64,000 bases of DNA from contig NZ_AUII01000014.1 in assembly GCF_000423625.1 (NCBI RefSeq), forward strand, positions 1 to 64,000, read 5' to 3'. Below the pieces are notes generated by a model that was not told the DNA's origin, did no database searches, and was given only the letters and a program-made list of their open reading frames with translations. This DNA is from Pseudonocardia asaccharolytica DSM 44247 = NBRC 16224. GTDB taxonomy: Bacteria; Actinomycetota; Actinomycetes; Mycobacteriales; Pseudonocardiaceae. Both the position numbers and the translations under genes were made by a program. Below are positions 7,510-15,900 of the stretch, piece after piece; within the stretch, counting starts at the first letter, position 1, and the number at the start of each line of letters is the position of its first letter.

Positions 7510-9915
7510 GTGACCGAACAACACCTCCCGCCAGGGCTGATCGGCGCGCGGGTGCGCCGCAAGGAAGATCCACGGCTGCTGACCGGGCGCGCCCAGTTCG
7601 TCGACGACGTCGCGCTTCCCGGCATGCTCGAGGCTGCGATCCTGCGCAGCCCGCACGCCCACGCCCGCATCGTGAGCGTCGATGTCAGCGCGGCCCTGGA
7701 ACTCCCCGGCGTGTTCGCCGTCATCACCGGCGCGGAGGTCGCGCAGGCGTGCGCGCTGCCGCAGCCCGTGATCTGGCGCCTGATCCCCGACCAGCGGATG
7801 ACCGACCTGTACGCGCTCGCCCACGACAAGGTGCGCTACGTCGGTCAAGGAGTGGCGGCCGTCGCGGCGGCCGACCGGTACGTCGCCGAGGACGCGCTCG
7901 GCCTCATCGAGGTCGAGTACGAGCAACTCCCCGCGGCGTGCACGCTCGACGAGGCGCTCGCCGACGGGGCTCCGCTGCTCTACGAAAACTGGCCGGACAA
8001 CGTCAGCTGCCGGCAGACCGTCCCGAAGGGCGACGTCGCAACCGCCTTCGCCGCGGCCGACGTCATCGTGTCGGAGACGATCACCTATGGGCGTCAGATG
8101 GGCACCCCGCTGGAGACCCGCGGGGCCGTCGTGTCCTGGGATCCGTTCACGGACCGGCTCGAAGCCTGGCTGTCGACCCAGTCGCCGAACCTCGCACGCG
8201 ATCTGTTGGGTGAGGTTCTCGGTCTGCCCGTGGAGCGCATCCGGGTCCGCACCCCGGACGTCGGCGGCGGCTTCGGCAACAAGTTCGACTTCTACGGTGA
8301 GGAGGTCGTCGCCGCGCTGCTGTCCAAGCGGTCCGGGCGACCCGTGAAGATCATCGAGGACCGGCTGGAGAGCTTCGTCGCGAACGCGCACTCGCGCGAG
8401 CAGCGCATCGAGGTCGAGGTCGCCGCGAAGTCCGACGGGACGATCACCGGTATGCGCGGGACCGTCTACGGTGTGCTCGGCGGGCAGCTGTCCACGGTCG
8501 GCATCGGACCGTGCTGGGCTGCCACCGTGCTGATGCCCGGGCCCTACGACATTCCGAACGTGGAGGTGACCGTCGTCGGGGTGGTGACCAACCGCTCCCC
8601 GTACGGTTCCTACCGTGGTTGGGGCCAGCCGAAGGCGAACATCGCCCACGAGCGGATCGTGGAGAAGCTGGCGCGCGAGCTCGGGATGGCGGCCAACGAC
8701 GTCCGCCGCAAGAACCTCATCGCACCCGACAAGTTCCCCTACCCGAGCCCGGTCTTCTACTACGACAGCGGGCGCTACGAGGAATGTCTGGAGGCGGCCG
8801 AGCGGGCGGTCGTCGACCGCGGGTGGGCCAAGCGTCAGGCCGAAGCGGCCAAGGAGGGCCGTTCCCTGGGGATCGGCTACTCGTTCCACATCGAGATCAG
8901 CGCCATCGGTCCCTCGCGCATCCTCAACCAGGCGGGGCTGCAGCACTCCGGGTTCGACGAGGAGTCGGTCCGCATCGACTCGACCGGTGGGGTGATCGTC
9001 CGCTCGGGCCTGTCGGCGATGGGGCAGGGCATCCAGACCGCGCTGGCTCAGGTCGCCGCACAGACCCTGGGTGTCCCGCTCGACAGCGTCACCGTGCTGA
9101 CCGGCGACACCGAGACCAACCCCTACACCGGATACGGCACCGGAGGCAGCCGGGGCGCCGCGCTCGGTGGCGGTGCGCTGCTGCGCGCGTCCACCCGGCT
9201 GCGCGAGAAGGTCCTGCGGGTGGCCGCCGAGCTACTGGAGGCCTCACCCGACGACCTCGTCATCTCCGACGGCCGGATCTCCGTCGCGGGCACCGGCGTC
9301 GGCGGGCGCTCGGTGTCGATGCGCGACGTCGGCGACGCCACCTACCGCCGCCTCGACGGCAAGCTGCCGCTCGGCGAAACCCCCACGCTTGAGGAGCGCG
9401 ACGTCCTCGACCCGGACAACACCGCCTTCTCCTACGGCACCACCGCCGTGCTGGCGGAGGTCGACCGGGAGACCGGTCGGGTGCAGGTGCTCGACTACCT
9501 GATCGCCCACGACTGCGGGACGGTCATCAACCCGATGATCGTCGACGGTCAGCTGCACGGAGGCGCCGCACAGGCGATCGGTGGCGCGCTGTTCGAGGAG
9601 ATCGTCTACGGGCCGGACGGGCAGCCGCTGACCACGACGTTCATGGACTATCTGATCCCGACCGCGTCCGAGTTGCCGGCCTTCGAGACCGTGCACCTGA
9701 CGACCACCGCCGATCACATCCCCGGCGGGTTCAAGGGCATGGGCGAGGCCGGCACGATCGGCGGCGCGTCCGCGATCACAGCGGCGATCGACGATGCGCT
9801 ACGCGATCTCGGCGTCGGCGTCGTCCAACTGCCGATCACCCCGCCGCGTCTGCTGTCGATGATCGAGGCCGCCGAGGCCGGCGGCACCGCCACCGACGTC
9901 GAGGAGCAATCATGA
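7510..9915 (+). CDS. Molybdenum hydroxylase large subunit (xanthine dehydrogenase/CoxL superfamily)
   Basis: 801-residue molybdopterin-cytosine-dinucleotide-binding catalytic subunit. An aldehyde oxidase/xanthine dehydrogenase a/b hammerhead domain (residues about 20-135) is followed by the Mo-binding domains. GGGFGNKFDFYGEE is the first molybdopterin loop. The active-site loop reads YGSYRGWGQPKAN (about 362-374), which is neither the AYxCSFR loop of form I CO dehydrogenase nor AYRGAGR. The catalytic Glu is in GFKGMGEAG near the C terminus. It should hydroxylate a heterocycle or aldehyde using water, passing electrons through the two subunits encoded next. GTG start; the stop overlaps the FAD subunit start by 4 bp. 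Substrate unknown; neighbours suggest an N-heterocycle. Confidence 0.88.
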   Translation: MTEQHLPPGLIGARVRRKEDPRLLTGRAQFVDDVALPGMLEAAILRSPHAHARIVSVDVSAALELPGVFAVITGAEVAQACALPQPVIWRLIPDQRMTDLYALAHDKVRYVGQGVAAVAAADRYVAEDALGLIEVEYEQLPAACTLDEALADGAPLLYENWPDNVSCRQTVPKGDVATAFAAADVIVSETITYGRQMGTPLETRGAVVSWDPFTDRLEAWLSTQSPNLARDLLGEVLGLPVERIRVRTPDVGGGFGNKFDFYGEEVVAALLSKRSGRPVKIIEDRLESFVANAHSREQRIEVEVAAKSDGTITGMRGTVYGVLGGQLSTVGIGPCWAATVLMPGPYDIPNVEVTVVGVVTNRSPYGSYRGWGQPKANIAHERIVEKLARELGMAANDVRRKNLIAPDKFPYPSPVFYYDSGRYEECLEAAERAVVDRGWAKRQAEAAKEGRSLGIGYSFHIEISAIGPSRILNQAGLQHSGFDEESVRIDSTGGVIVRSGLSAMGQGIQTALAQVAAQTLGVPLDSVTVLTGDTETNPYTGYGTGGSRGAALGGGALLRASTRLREKVLRVAAELLEASPDDLVISDGRISVAGTGVGGRSVSMRDVGDATYRRLDGKLPLGETPTLEERDVLDPDNTAFSYGTTAVLAEVDRETGRVQVLDYLIAHDCGTVINPMIVDGQLHGGAAQAIGGALFEEIVYGPDGQPLTTTFMDYLIPTASELPAFETVHLTTTADHIPGGFKGMGEAGTIGGASAITAAIDDALRDLGVGVVQLPITPPRLLSMIEAAEAGGTATDVEEQS

Positions 9916-10793
9916 AACCCGCGCCCCTGGACTACATCCGCGCGACGAGCGTGGCGCACGCCGTGCAGGTCCTGGCCGAGAACGACGGGGACGGCAAGGT
10001 CCTCGCCGGCGGTCAGAGCCTGGTCCCGCTGCTCGCGATGCGCCTGTCCCAGCCCACCGTGCTCGTCGACCTCGGCGGGCTCGGTGAGCTGTCCTACATC
10101 CGTGACGAAAGCGGCCACGTCGAGATCGGCGCCATGGTCCGTGCCCGCACCGTCGAGATCTCATCACTGATCGCCGACGCGGTTCCGCTGCTGCCGGTGG
10201 CGCTGCGCCACGTCGGGCACGTGACCATCCGCAACCGCGGCACGGTCGGCGGGAGCACCGCACACGCCGACCCGGCCGCCGAGCTCCCGGCCGTGCTCCG
10301 CGCGCTCGACGCCGACGTCGTGGTCACCGGGCCGTCGGGATCGCGCACGATCGGCGCCGCCGACTTCTTCCAGGGCTTCCTCACCACCGCACTGGCCCCC
10401 GACGAGATCGTGACGGCGTTGCGGGTGCCGAAGTCGGCGCCGGGAACCCGGGTGGCGGTGCAGGAGTTCGCCCGCAGGCACGGCGACTTCGCCATCGTCG
10501 CGGTGTTCGCCGCCGTGGAGCTCGGCGCGAGCGGCGAGATCGCCGCCGCCCGGATCGCGGTGGCCGGCGCCGACCAGGTCCCGGTCCGGGCCGCGGCGGC
10601 CGAGGAACTGCTGGCCGGGCAGGATCCCTCACCCGCGGTGCTGCGCGCCGCGGCCGCCGAGGTCGCCGGGGCGACACGTCCGTTCGACGACATCCACGGC
10701 ACTGCCGACTACCGCAAGAAGATCACCGCCGTTCTCGCCCGCCGTTGCCTGGAGCAGGCGCTCCCCACGGCCGAGAGGAGCTCCGCCGCATGA
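9912..10793 (+). CDS. Molybdenum hydroxylase FAD-binding (medium) subunit
   Basis: 293-residue FAD subunit of the xanthine dehydrogenase/CO dehydrogenase medium-chain family. It has the two diagnostic FAD motifs, AGGQSLVPLL (about residues 35-44) and TIRNRGTVGGSTAHADPAAE (about 107-126), and the C-terminal CODH flavoprotein domain. It takes electrons from the 2Fe-2S subunit and hands them to an external acceptor. Coupled by 4-bp overlaps to the large subunit before and the small subunit after. Length is normal. Confidence 0.9.
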   Translation: MKPAPLDYIRATSVAHAVQVLAENDGDGKVLAGGQSLVPLLAMRLSQPTVLVDLGGLGELSYIRDESGHVEIGAMVRARTVEISSLIADAVPLLPVALRHVGHVTIRNRGTVGGSTAHADPAAELPAVLRALDADVVVTGPSGSRTIGAADFFQGFLTTALAPDEIVTALRVPKSAPGTRVAVQEFARRHGDFAIVAVFAAVELGASGEIAAARIAVAGADQVPVRAAAAEELLAGQDPSPAVLRAAAAEVAGATRPFDDIHGTADYRKKITAVLARRCLEQALPTAERSSAA

Positions 10794-11281
10794 CAAGCCT
10801 GGACGTCACCATGACGGTCAACGGCCGGACCGTCACCGGCCGGGTCGAGGCCCGGCGAACCCTCGCGGACTTCCTCCGGAAGGACTGCGCGGCGACCGGT
10901 GTTCACCTCGGATGCGAGCATGGTGTCTGTGGCGCCTGCACCGTCGTCCTCGACGGGTGCACCGCCCGGTCCTGCTGCACCCTCGCGGTGCAGGCCGACG
11001 GCGCCGAGGTGATGACGGTAGAGGGCCTCGCCGACGGTACGGACCTGCACCCGCTGCAGGAGGCGTTCTGGGCCCGCCACGGGTTGCAGTGCGGGTTCTG
11101 CACCCCGGGAATCCTGCTCACCATGCGTGAGCTGCTGGCCGACAACCCGGACCCGTCCGAGGAGGAGATCCGCGAAAGCCTGTCCGGCAACATCTGCCGC
11201 TGCACCGGATACCAGTTCATCGTCGAGGCGGTGAAGGACGCGGCCGCGGTGCTGCGCGCCTCGTCGGCGGACCGGGGCTAA
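10790..11281 (+). CDS. Molybdenum hydroxylase 2Fe-2S (small) subunit
   Basis: 163-residue small subunit that carries two 2Fe-2S clusters. The plant-ferredoxin-type cluster is bound by CEHGVCGACTVVLDG plus the Cys of CTARSC. The second, helical-domain cluster is bound by CGFCTPG and CRCTGY. It conducts electrons from the molybdenum centre to FAD. The ATG at 10790 overlaps the stop of the FAD subunit (ATGA). A 71-bp gap follows before the DUF917 gene, so the operon may continue. Confidence 0.92.
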   Translation: MTSLDVTMTVNGRTVTGRVEARRTLADFLRKDCAATGVHLGCEHGVCGACTVVLDGCTARSCCTLAVQADGAEVMTVEGLADGTDLHPLQEAFWARHGLQCGFCTPGILLTMRELLADNPDPSEEEIRESLSGNICRCTGYQFIVEAVKDAAAVLRASSADRG

Positions 11282-11352
11282 CCTCTCCCCGACCCGTGTC
11301 GCCGCCGCATGCTTCACGCGGCGGCGACACGGCGTGATGGGATAGGTAGCGG

Positions 11353-12399
11353 ATGTGGGAGCTGACCGCGGACGACGTCGAGCACCTCGCGCTCGGCGCC
11401 GCGCTGATGGGTTCCGGCGGCGGCGGCAGCACCCGATCGGCCCGATCACTGCTGCGCCACCAGCTGGAGCGGAGCGGACCGATCCCCGTCGTCTCCCTGA
11501 CCGAGCTGGCACCGGGTTCGTACGCCATCCCGGTGGGACTGGTGGGGTCGGTGACGGTGTTCGAGGAGAAGCCGCTCAACGGCGGTGAGTTCGCCCGCGC
11601 GGTCGCGGCGGCGCAGCGCTACCGCGGGGTGGAGTGCGCCGCGGTGCTGGGCTTCGAGGCAGCCGGGGTCAACGCCCTGCTGGCGGCGGCTGCCGCGGCC
11701 GCGCTCGGCTTGCCCCTGGTCGACGCGGACGGGATGGGACGGGCGTTCCCCGAGCTGGAGCAGACGACCTTCTTCCTCAACGGGGCACCCCTCACACCGG
11801 TGGTCGTGGCCGACGAGAAGGGCGCGGTGCTGGTCATCGACGGCGTCGACGGGTTCGCCGCCGAACGCCTGACCCGCTCGGCCGTGGTGACCGTCGGTGG
11901 CTGGGGTCTCATCGCGCTGGCGCCGCAGCGCGCCGAGCTGCTCGCGCGGACCGCGATCCCGCGCAGCATTTCCAGGGCACTCGACGTCGGTCGGCTTCTC
12001 AGCGCCCGCAACCAGCCGCGCCTGCTGCACGACTATGGAGGTCGGCTGCTGTTCACCGGCAAGGTCGTCGACGTCGAGCGATCGACCGGCCCCCGGTTCG
12101 CCCGGGGTAGCGCGGTGCTCGAGGACGCGGAACGCCTGATGCGCCTGGAGTTCCAGAACGAAAACCTCCTGCTGCTCGAGGAGGGCCGGGTGCTGGCCTC
12201 GGTCCCCGACCTGATCTGCCTTGTGGCACGAGAGCAGGTCCGCCCGCTGACGACGGAGGAGATCCGCTTCGGTCTCGAGGCCGACGTCCTCACCCTGCCC
12301 GGCGCGCCGCAGTGGCGGACACCGCGCGGGCTCGGCCTGGTCGGTCCCCGCGCCTTCGGTTACGACGTCGACTACGCCGCTCCGGGGCGAACCGGATGA
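11353..12399 (+). CDS. DUF917 (S-methyl-thiohydantoin desulfurase-like) protein
   Basis: 348-residue DUF917 protein. Family marks are the glycine-rich N-terminal loop MGSGGGGSTRSA (about residues 19-30), LPLVDADGMGRAFPELEQ (about 119-136), the central LFTGKVVDVERS and the C-terminal segment FQNENLLLL. DUF917 proteins commonly accompany hydantoinase A-type ATPases, and the family is now partly named for a desulfurase acting on a thiohydantoin; I recall that from family knowledge, not from this sequence. A paralogue is encoded at 19569-20681 in the facing operon. It sits directly before a PucR regulator, with a 4-bp overlap. The exact reaction is unknown. Confidence 0.82.
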   Translation: MWELTADDVEHLALGAALMGSGGGGSTRSARSLLRHQLERSGPIPVVSLTELAPGSYAIPVGLVGSVTVFEEKPLNGGEFARAVAAAQRYRGVECAAVLGFEAAGVNALLAAAAAAALGLPLVDADGMGRAFPELEQTTFFLNGAPLTPVVVADEKGAVLVIDGVDGFAAERLTRSAVVTVGGWGLIALAPQRAELLARTAIPRSISRALDVGRLLSARNQPRLLHDYGGRLLFTGKVVDVERSTGPRFARGSAVLEDAERLMRLEFQNENLLLLEEGRVLASVPDLICLVAREQVRPLTTEEIRFGLEADVLTLPGAPQWRTPRGLGLVGPRAFGYDVDYAAPGRTG

Positions 12400-13976
12400 G
12401 CGGGCCGCACCCACCCCGGGCCGACACGGCGCCCGTCCGCCGGCTGCAGGTCCAGCACCTGCTCGGAGTCAGCGAGCTCGACGGCGCCGAGCTGATCGGC
12501 GGTCACGGGGGCCTGGACCGGGAGATCGCCGACGTGGCGGTGGTACACGATGCGGGGAACACCGAGGGCCTCAGCCAGGGTGCACTGGTGATCGCCACCT
12601 TCCGCGCCCCGGCCGGGTACGAGCTGGAGGTACTGATCCGTGCCGCCCACCTCGAGGGAGCCGTCGCCGTGATCGTGCTCGGGCAGATGCGCATCCTGCG
12701 CTCGACCCGGCAGATGGCCGACCGTCGGGACCTTCCCGTCATCGTGGTCACGGCCCGCGAACCGGTGCAGCTCGCCGCCCGGCTCTCCGCACACGTGTTC
12801 GAGCCCACCCGGCTCGCCGTGCAGCGCGCCCTCCAGGTCCTGCACCGGCTGCCCGACGTACCGACCAGCACCGAGCAGATCCTGCAGCCACTCACCGAGA
12901 GTCTCCGCGCGCCGGTTGTGCTGCTCGGCCGGGACCGCACGGTCCTGGCCGGGCCCACGAACTTTGTCCTGGCCGAGGTCGAACTGCCGTCCTACCCGCA
13001 GGTGGTTCGGACGGTGGGCGGGCACCAGGTCCTCGCCCCGGTGTTCGTCGACGACCCGGTACGGCCCGATCTCTGGCTGGCGACGCAGCTCTCGCCGTCG
13101 CACCAGGCGTGGCTGAACGGGGTCACCCAGCTGCTGAAGATCGCCGCGTTCCCGGTGGCGGCACTCACCGCGCGGCAGCGCATCCTCGGTGAGCAGGACG
13201 CGCGGGACCGCACCACGTTGTTCGCCGAACTGATGGATGCCACCCAGACGTTGGGACGGCGCGCCGTGGAACGTGCGCTGCACATCGGCTGGCGGCTCGA
13301 CGGCTGGCACACCGGGATCTACCTGCGGCCCGCCCCCGGCACCGGGCGGGAGCCCGCCGCGACCGCCGCGCTGACCCGGGCCCTGCGGGAGCAGGGGCTC
13401 GTCGGCGCACTCGCCGAACGTTCCGACGGCTGGGTCTTCTGGGTCACCGAGGACACCGAGCCGCCGTCGACCACATTCCGGGCCACCCGGTTGGCCGTGG
13501 CGCAGGCCGTGGAGAGCCTGCGCGACCAGCTGCCGCTCGTCGCGGGGGTCGGCCGACCCTACGAGGGGCACACCGGGATCACGCGGACCGTACGGGAGGC
13601 CGAGGAGGCCTGTCTGTTCGCCGGGGTGACCTCCCGCCGCAGTCCGGTCGAGCACATCGACGAGCTCGGCGCGCGACGGATCCTGGCCCGCTGGCACGAG
13701 TCGGAGGCGTTCAGCTCCTACGCACGTACCGTGTTGGCCCCGCTGCTGGACGGCGAGGACGTCCTGCTGGACACCCTGCAGGTCTACCTGGACCGGGAGT
13801 CCTCGGCGAGCGCCGCCGCCTCGTTCCTCGGCGTGCACCGCAACACCGTGAACCAGCGGGTCGAACGGGCCGAGCGGGCACTCGGCGTCGATCTGTCCCG
13901 GCCCGACGACCGCCTGGTGATCCAGCTCGCCTGCCGCGTGGTGCGCGGCTCGGAGCAGACCCGTCCCTCGAGCTGA
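12396..13976 (+). CDS. PucR-family transcriptional regulator (operon A)
   Basis: 526-residue regulator. The N-terminal PucR domain runs over about residues 15-135 (VHDAGNTEGLSQGALVIATF). A middle GGDEF-like region follows, with DARDRTTLFAELMDATQTLG and the ARRILARWHE block. The C-terminal PucR helix-turn-helix is LDRESSASAAASFLGVHRNT with VNQRVERAERALGVDL after it. Members activate purine, allantoin or other nitrogen-compound catabolic genes, often with the substrate as signal. It is the last gene of the molybdenum hydroxylase/DUF917 operon and overlaps DUF917 by 4 bp, so it most likely controls this cluster. It converges on a second PucR gene. Confidence 0.88.
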   Translation: MSGPHPPRADTAPVRRLQVQHLLGVSELDGAELIGGHGGLDREIADVAVVHDAGNTEGLSQGALVIATFRAPAGYELEVLIRAAHLEGAVAVIVLGQMRILRSTRQMADRRDLPVIVVTAREPVQLAARLSAHVFEPTRLAVQRALQVLHRLPDVPTSTEQILQPLTESLRAPVVLLGRDRTVLAGPTNFVLAEVELPSYPQVVRTVGGHQVLAPVFVDDPVRPDLWLATQLSPSHQAWLNGVTQLLKIAAFPVAALTARQRILGEQDARDRTTLFAELMDATQTLGRRAVERALHIGWRLDGWHTGIYLRPAPGTGREPAATAALTRALREQGLVGALAERSDGWVFWVTEDTEPPSTTFRATRLAVAQAVESLRDQLPLVAGVGRPYEGHTGITRTVREAEEACLFAGVTSRRSPVEHIDELGARRILARWHESEAFSSYARTVLAPLLDGEDVLLDTLQVYLDRESSASAAASFLGVHRNTVNQRVERAERALGVDLSRPDDRLVIQLACRVVRGSEQTRPSS

Positions 13977-13978
13977 GC

Positions 13979-14017
13979 GGTGCGAGATGCACAAACCCAA
14001 CGGCCCGATATCGCACC
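13979..14017. terminator. Possible weak hairpin between convergent PucR genes
   Basis: GGTGCGA (13979-13985) can pair with TCGCACC (14011-14017) across a 25-base loop, just past the stop of the first PucR gene. The loop is long, so this is a weak terminator candidate. The rest of the 232-bp gap up to 14209 holds no gene that I can see. Confidence 0.25.
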
Positions 14018-14208
14018 CGTTGTCATGACAGCCGCGCCGGATCCGGTGAGCATGGAAACCACGCGACATCCCGTCGGTCGAGACGGCGCTCAGTACCCGA
14101 CTCCGGCGGGCCGCACCCGGTTCCCTTGCCATTGTCGGGCACCGCCCGCCGGATCCCTCGAACCAGCAAGGAGCTTCTCGTGCAGTCGGGACTAAGGCGC
14201 CGGTCCGT

Positions 14209-15900
14209 TCAGCTCGACACCCGCTGGTCCGGCGACGTCGCCCAGGCTCCCGCGGTACCGGAGGCGGTCCCGCCGAGCAGCCGCAGCTGCAGCTCCGCGA
14301 TCAGGCGCTCGACCGGATCGGACAGATCCAGCCCGCACAGCTCCCGGATCCGGCGCAGCCGGTAGCGCAGCGTGTTGCGGTGCACGAACAGGATGCGGGC
14401 CGCCTCGGTCAGGTCGGAGGCGGTGTCGAAGTATGCGCGAAGCGTCGCGATGTAGTCCGTCTTACGCGTGCGGTCGATCTCGATCAGTTTCTGGATCGGT
14501 CCGGCCAGCAGCTGCGGGCGCGACTGGGCCAGCTCGCGGAGCAGCGCCAGGGTGGCCCGTGGCCGCAGCTCGGCGCAGGTGGCCATCGCGCGATCGGGAT
14601 CTGCCGCGAGCAGCTTGAGTGCGCGATCGACCTCCAGCCGGGCGTCGAACAGGCCCGGGACCGGATGCGGCGTGCAGTTGATCGCCGCCACCAGCTCGCA
14701 GCCCAGCTGGTTGCCGATCAGGGTGATGGTCTCCTCCGCGAGCGCGCCGAGGTCGTCGGAACCGCGGTCGCAGCCCGGCAGGGCCGCGTAGACCTGCCCC
14801 CCGACGACGACGGCCGTGGCACCCGGCCGGGTGGCGAACTCCCGGCGTAGCTCGAGCTGCTTACGGACGTAGAACGGATCCACCGTCGGGTCGGGCCAGC
14901 AGGTTCGGGCCCGGAATCCGACGAGGTCGAAGGAGATGTCGGGTCGCATGTCCAGCCGCGCGGCGAGCACCGAGATGTCGGCGTTGCCCTCGAGGGCGGC
15001 GACCAGCAGCTCACCGCGCCTGCGGTGATCGCGGTCCTCGGTCGTGCCCTCGCGAACCAGGTGCGCCGAGACCACCCTGGCCACCTCGGCCAGGACATGG
15101 TGGTGGCGCTCTCCGAACGGCTCGTCGCCCTCGGCGACCCAGACGTAGCCGAGCACGTCGATGCCGGCGCGGACCGGGATCACCAGGCGCGGCCGGCTAC
15201 CCGGCGGGCCGATCCGCAGCGGCTCGGTGGCCCGCCGGAGCCGGGCCGCCGTGCCGGACTCCCGCAGCCAGGTCAGGAAGTCACCCGGCGGGATCCGGGT
15301 GAGGATCGATCTCGTCCGCAGCTCGTCGATCTCGCCCGGGAGGTTGGAGAACGCCAGCAGGTTCAACGCCGCGTCGTCGATCTCCACCGGCCCACCGAGT
15401 GCGGCCGCCGCGGTGTTCGCCACCGCGTAGAGATCCGACGACGTCGAGCCGACGCTCCCGACGCCACCCGGCCAGATCGCGGCGACGGTCCGCACCCGAG
15501 CGTGCACCTGATCCCATGCCAGTTCGCGGGGTACCACGAGCACCGTCACCCCCAGCCGCTCGGCTTCGGTGCGGACCCACGCCAGGTTGACCAGGCCGCG
15601 GATGGCCACCGCCGCGACCGCGGCGTCCCGCGCCGCGGCGAGCAGCCGGGACAGCTGCGGCGAGGCCGGCACGAGCCCGACCGCCAGGACCAGATCGCCG
15701 GCTCGCAGATCCCCGAAGGAACTCGCGTCCCCGTCGCAGGCGTCCCAGATGTGGGGCCGGCGGACGGGTTCGGCCAGCCCGCCGGGCGTCGTGCAGAGCA
15801 CGTCGATGAGTGGCCCGGCGATCTCGGTGAGCAGCTGACCGAGGCTCGGCCCGGTGCCGCCGGTTCCGGTCCGGGCCATGGGGGCCGGCATCCGCGTCAT
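14209..15900 (-). CDS. PucR-family transcriptional regulator (operon B)
   Basis: 563-residue PucR-type activator, only distantly similar to the one it faces. An N-terminal PucR-like sensing domain (about residues 20-150, with LRAGDLVLAVGLVPASPQLS) precedes a central region with a GAF-like stretch (VIPVRAGIDVLGYVWVAEGD). The C-terminal PucR helix-turn-helix is TDLTEAARILFVHRNTLRYR followed by LRRIRELCGLDL. The ATG at 15900 overlaps the stop of the large molybdenum hydroxylase subunit (ATGA). A longer in-frame extension upstream is rejected because it is Arg-rich and lies inside that gene. It is the last gene of operon B and probably regulates it. Confidence 0.88.
   Translation of the reverse strand: MTRMPAPMARTGTGGTGPSLGQLLTEIAGPLIDVLCTTPGGLAEPVRRPHIWDACDGDASSFGDLRAGDLVLAVGLVPASPQLSRLLAAARDAAVAAVAIRGLVNLAWVRTEAERLGVTVLVVPRELAWDQVHARVRTVAAIWPGGVGSVGSTSSDLYAVANTAAAALGGPVEIDDAALNLLAFSNLPGEIDELRTRSILTRIPPGDFLTWLRESGTAARLRRATEPLRIGPPGSRPRLVIPVRAGIDVLGYVWVAEGDEPFGERHHHVLAEVARVVSAHLVREGTTEDRDHRRRGELLVAALEGNADISVLAARLDMRPDISFDLVGFRARTCWPDPTVDPFYVRKQLELRREFATRPGATAVVVGGQVYAALPGCDRGSDDLGALAEETITLIGNQLGCELVAAINCTPHPVPGLFDARLEVDRALKLLAADPDRAMATCAELRPRATLALLRELAQSRPQLLAGPIQKLIEIDRTRKTDYIATLRAYFDTASDLTEAARILFVHRNTLRYRLRRIRELCGLDLSDPVERLIAELQLRLLGGTASGTAGAWATSPDQRVSS

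Noticed and set aside
6442..8946. A long minus-strand frame spanning the LLM gene and the molybdenum hydroxylase
   Set aside because: It mixes antisense of one gene with an out-of-frame reading of another; no recognisable domain.
7510..11281. Aerobic CO dehydrogenase (coxLMS)
   Set aside because: Gene order and the missing AYxCSFR loop do not fit form I coxMSL; the neighbours point to N-heterocycle catabolism.
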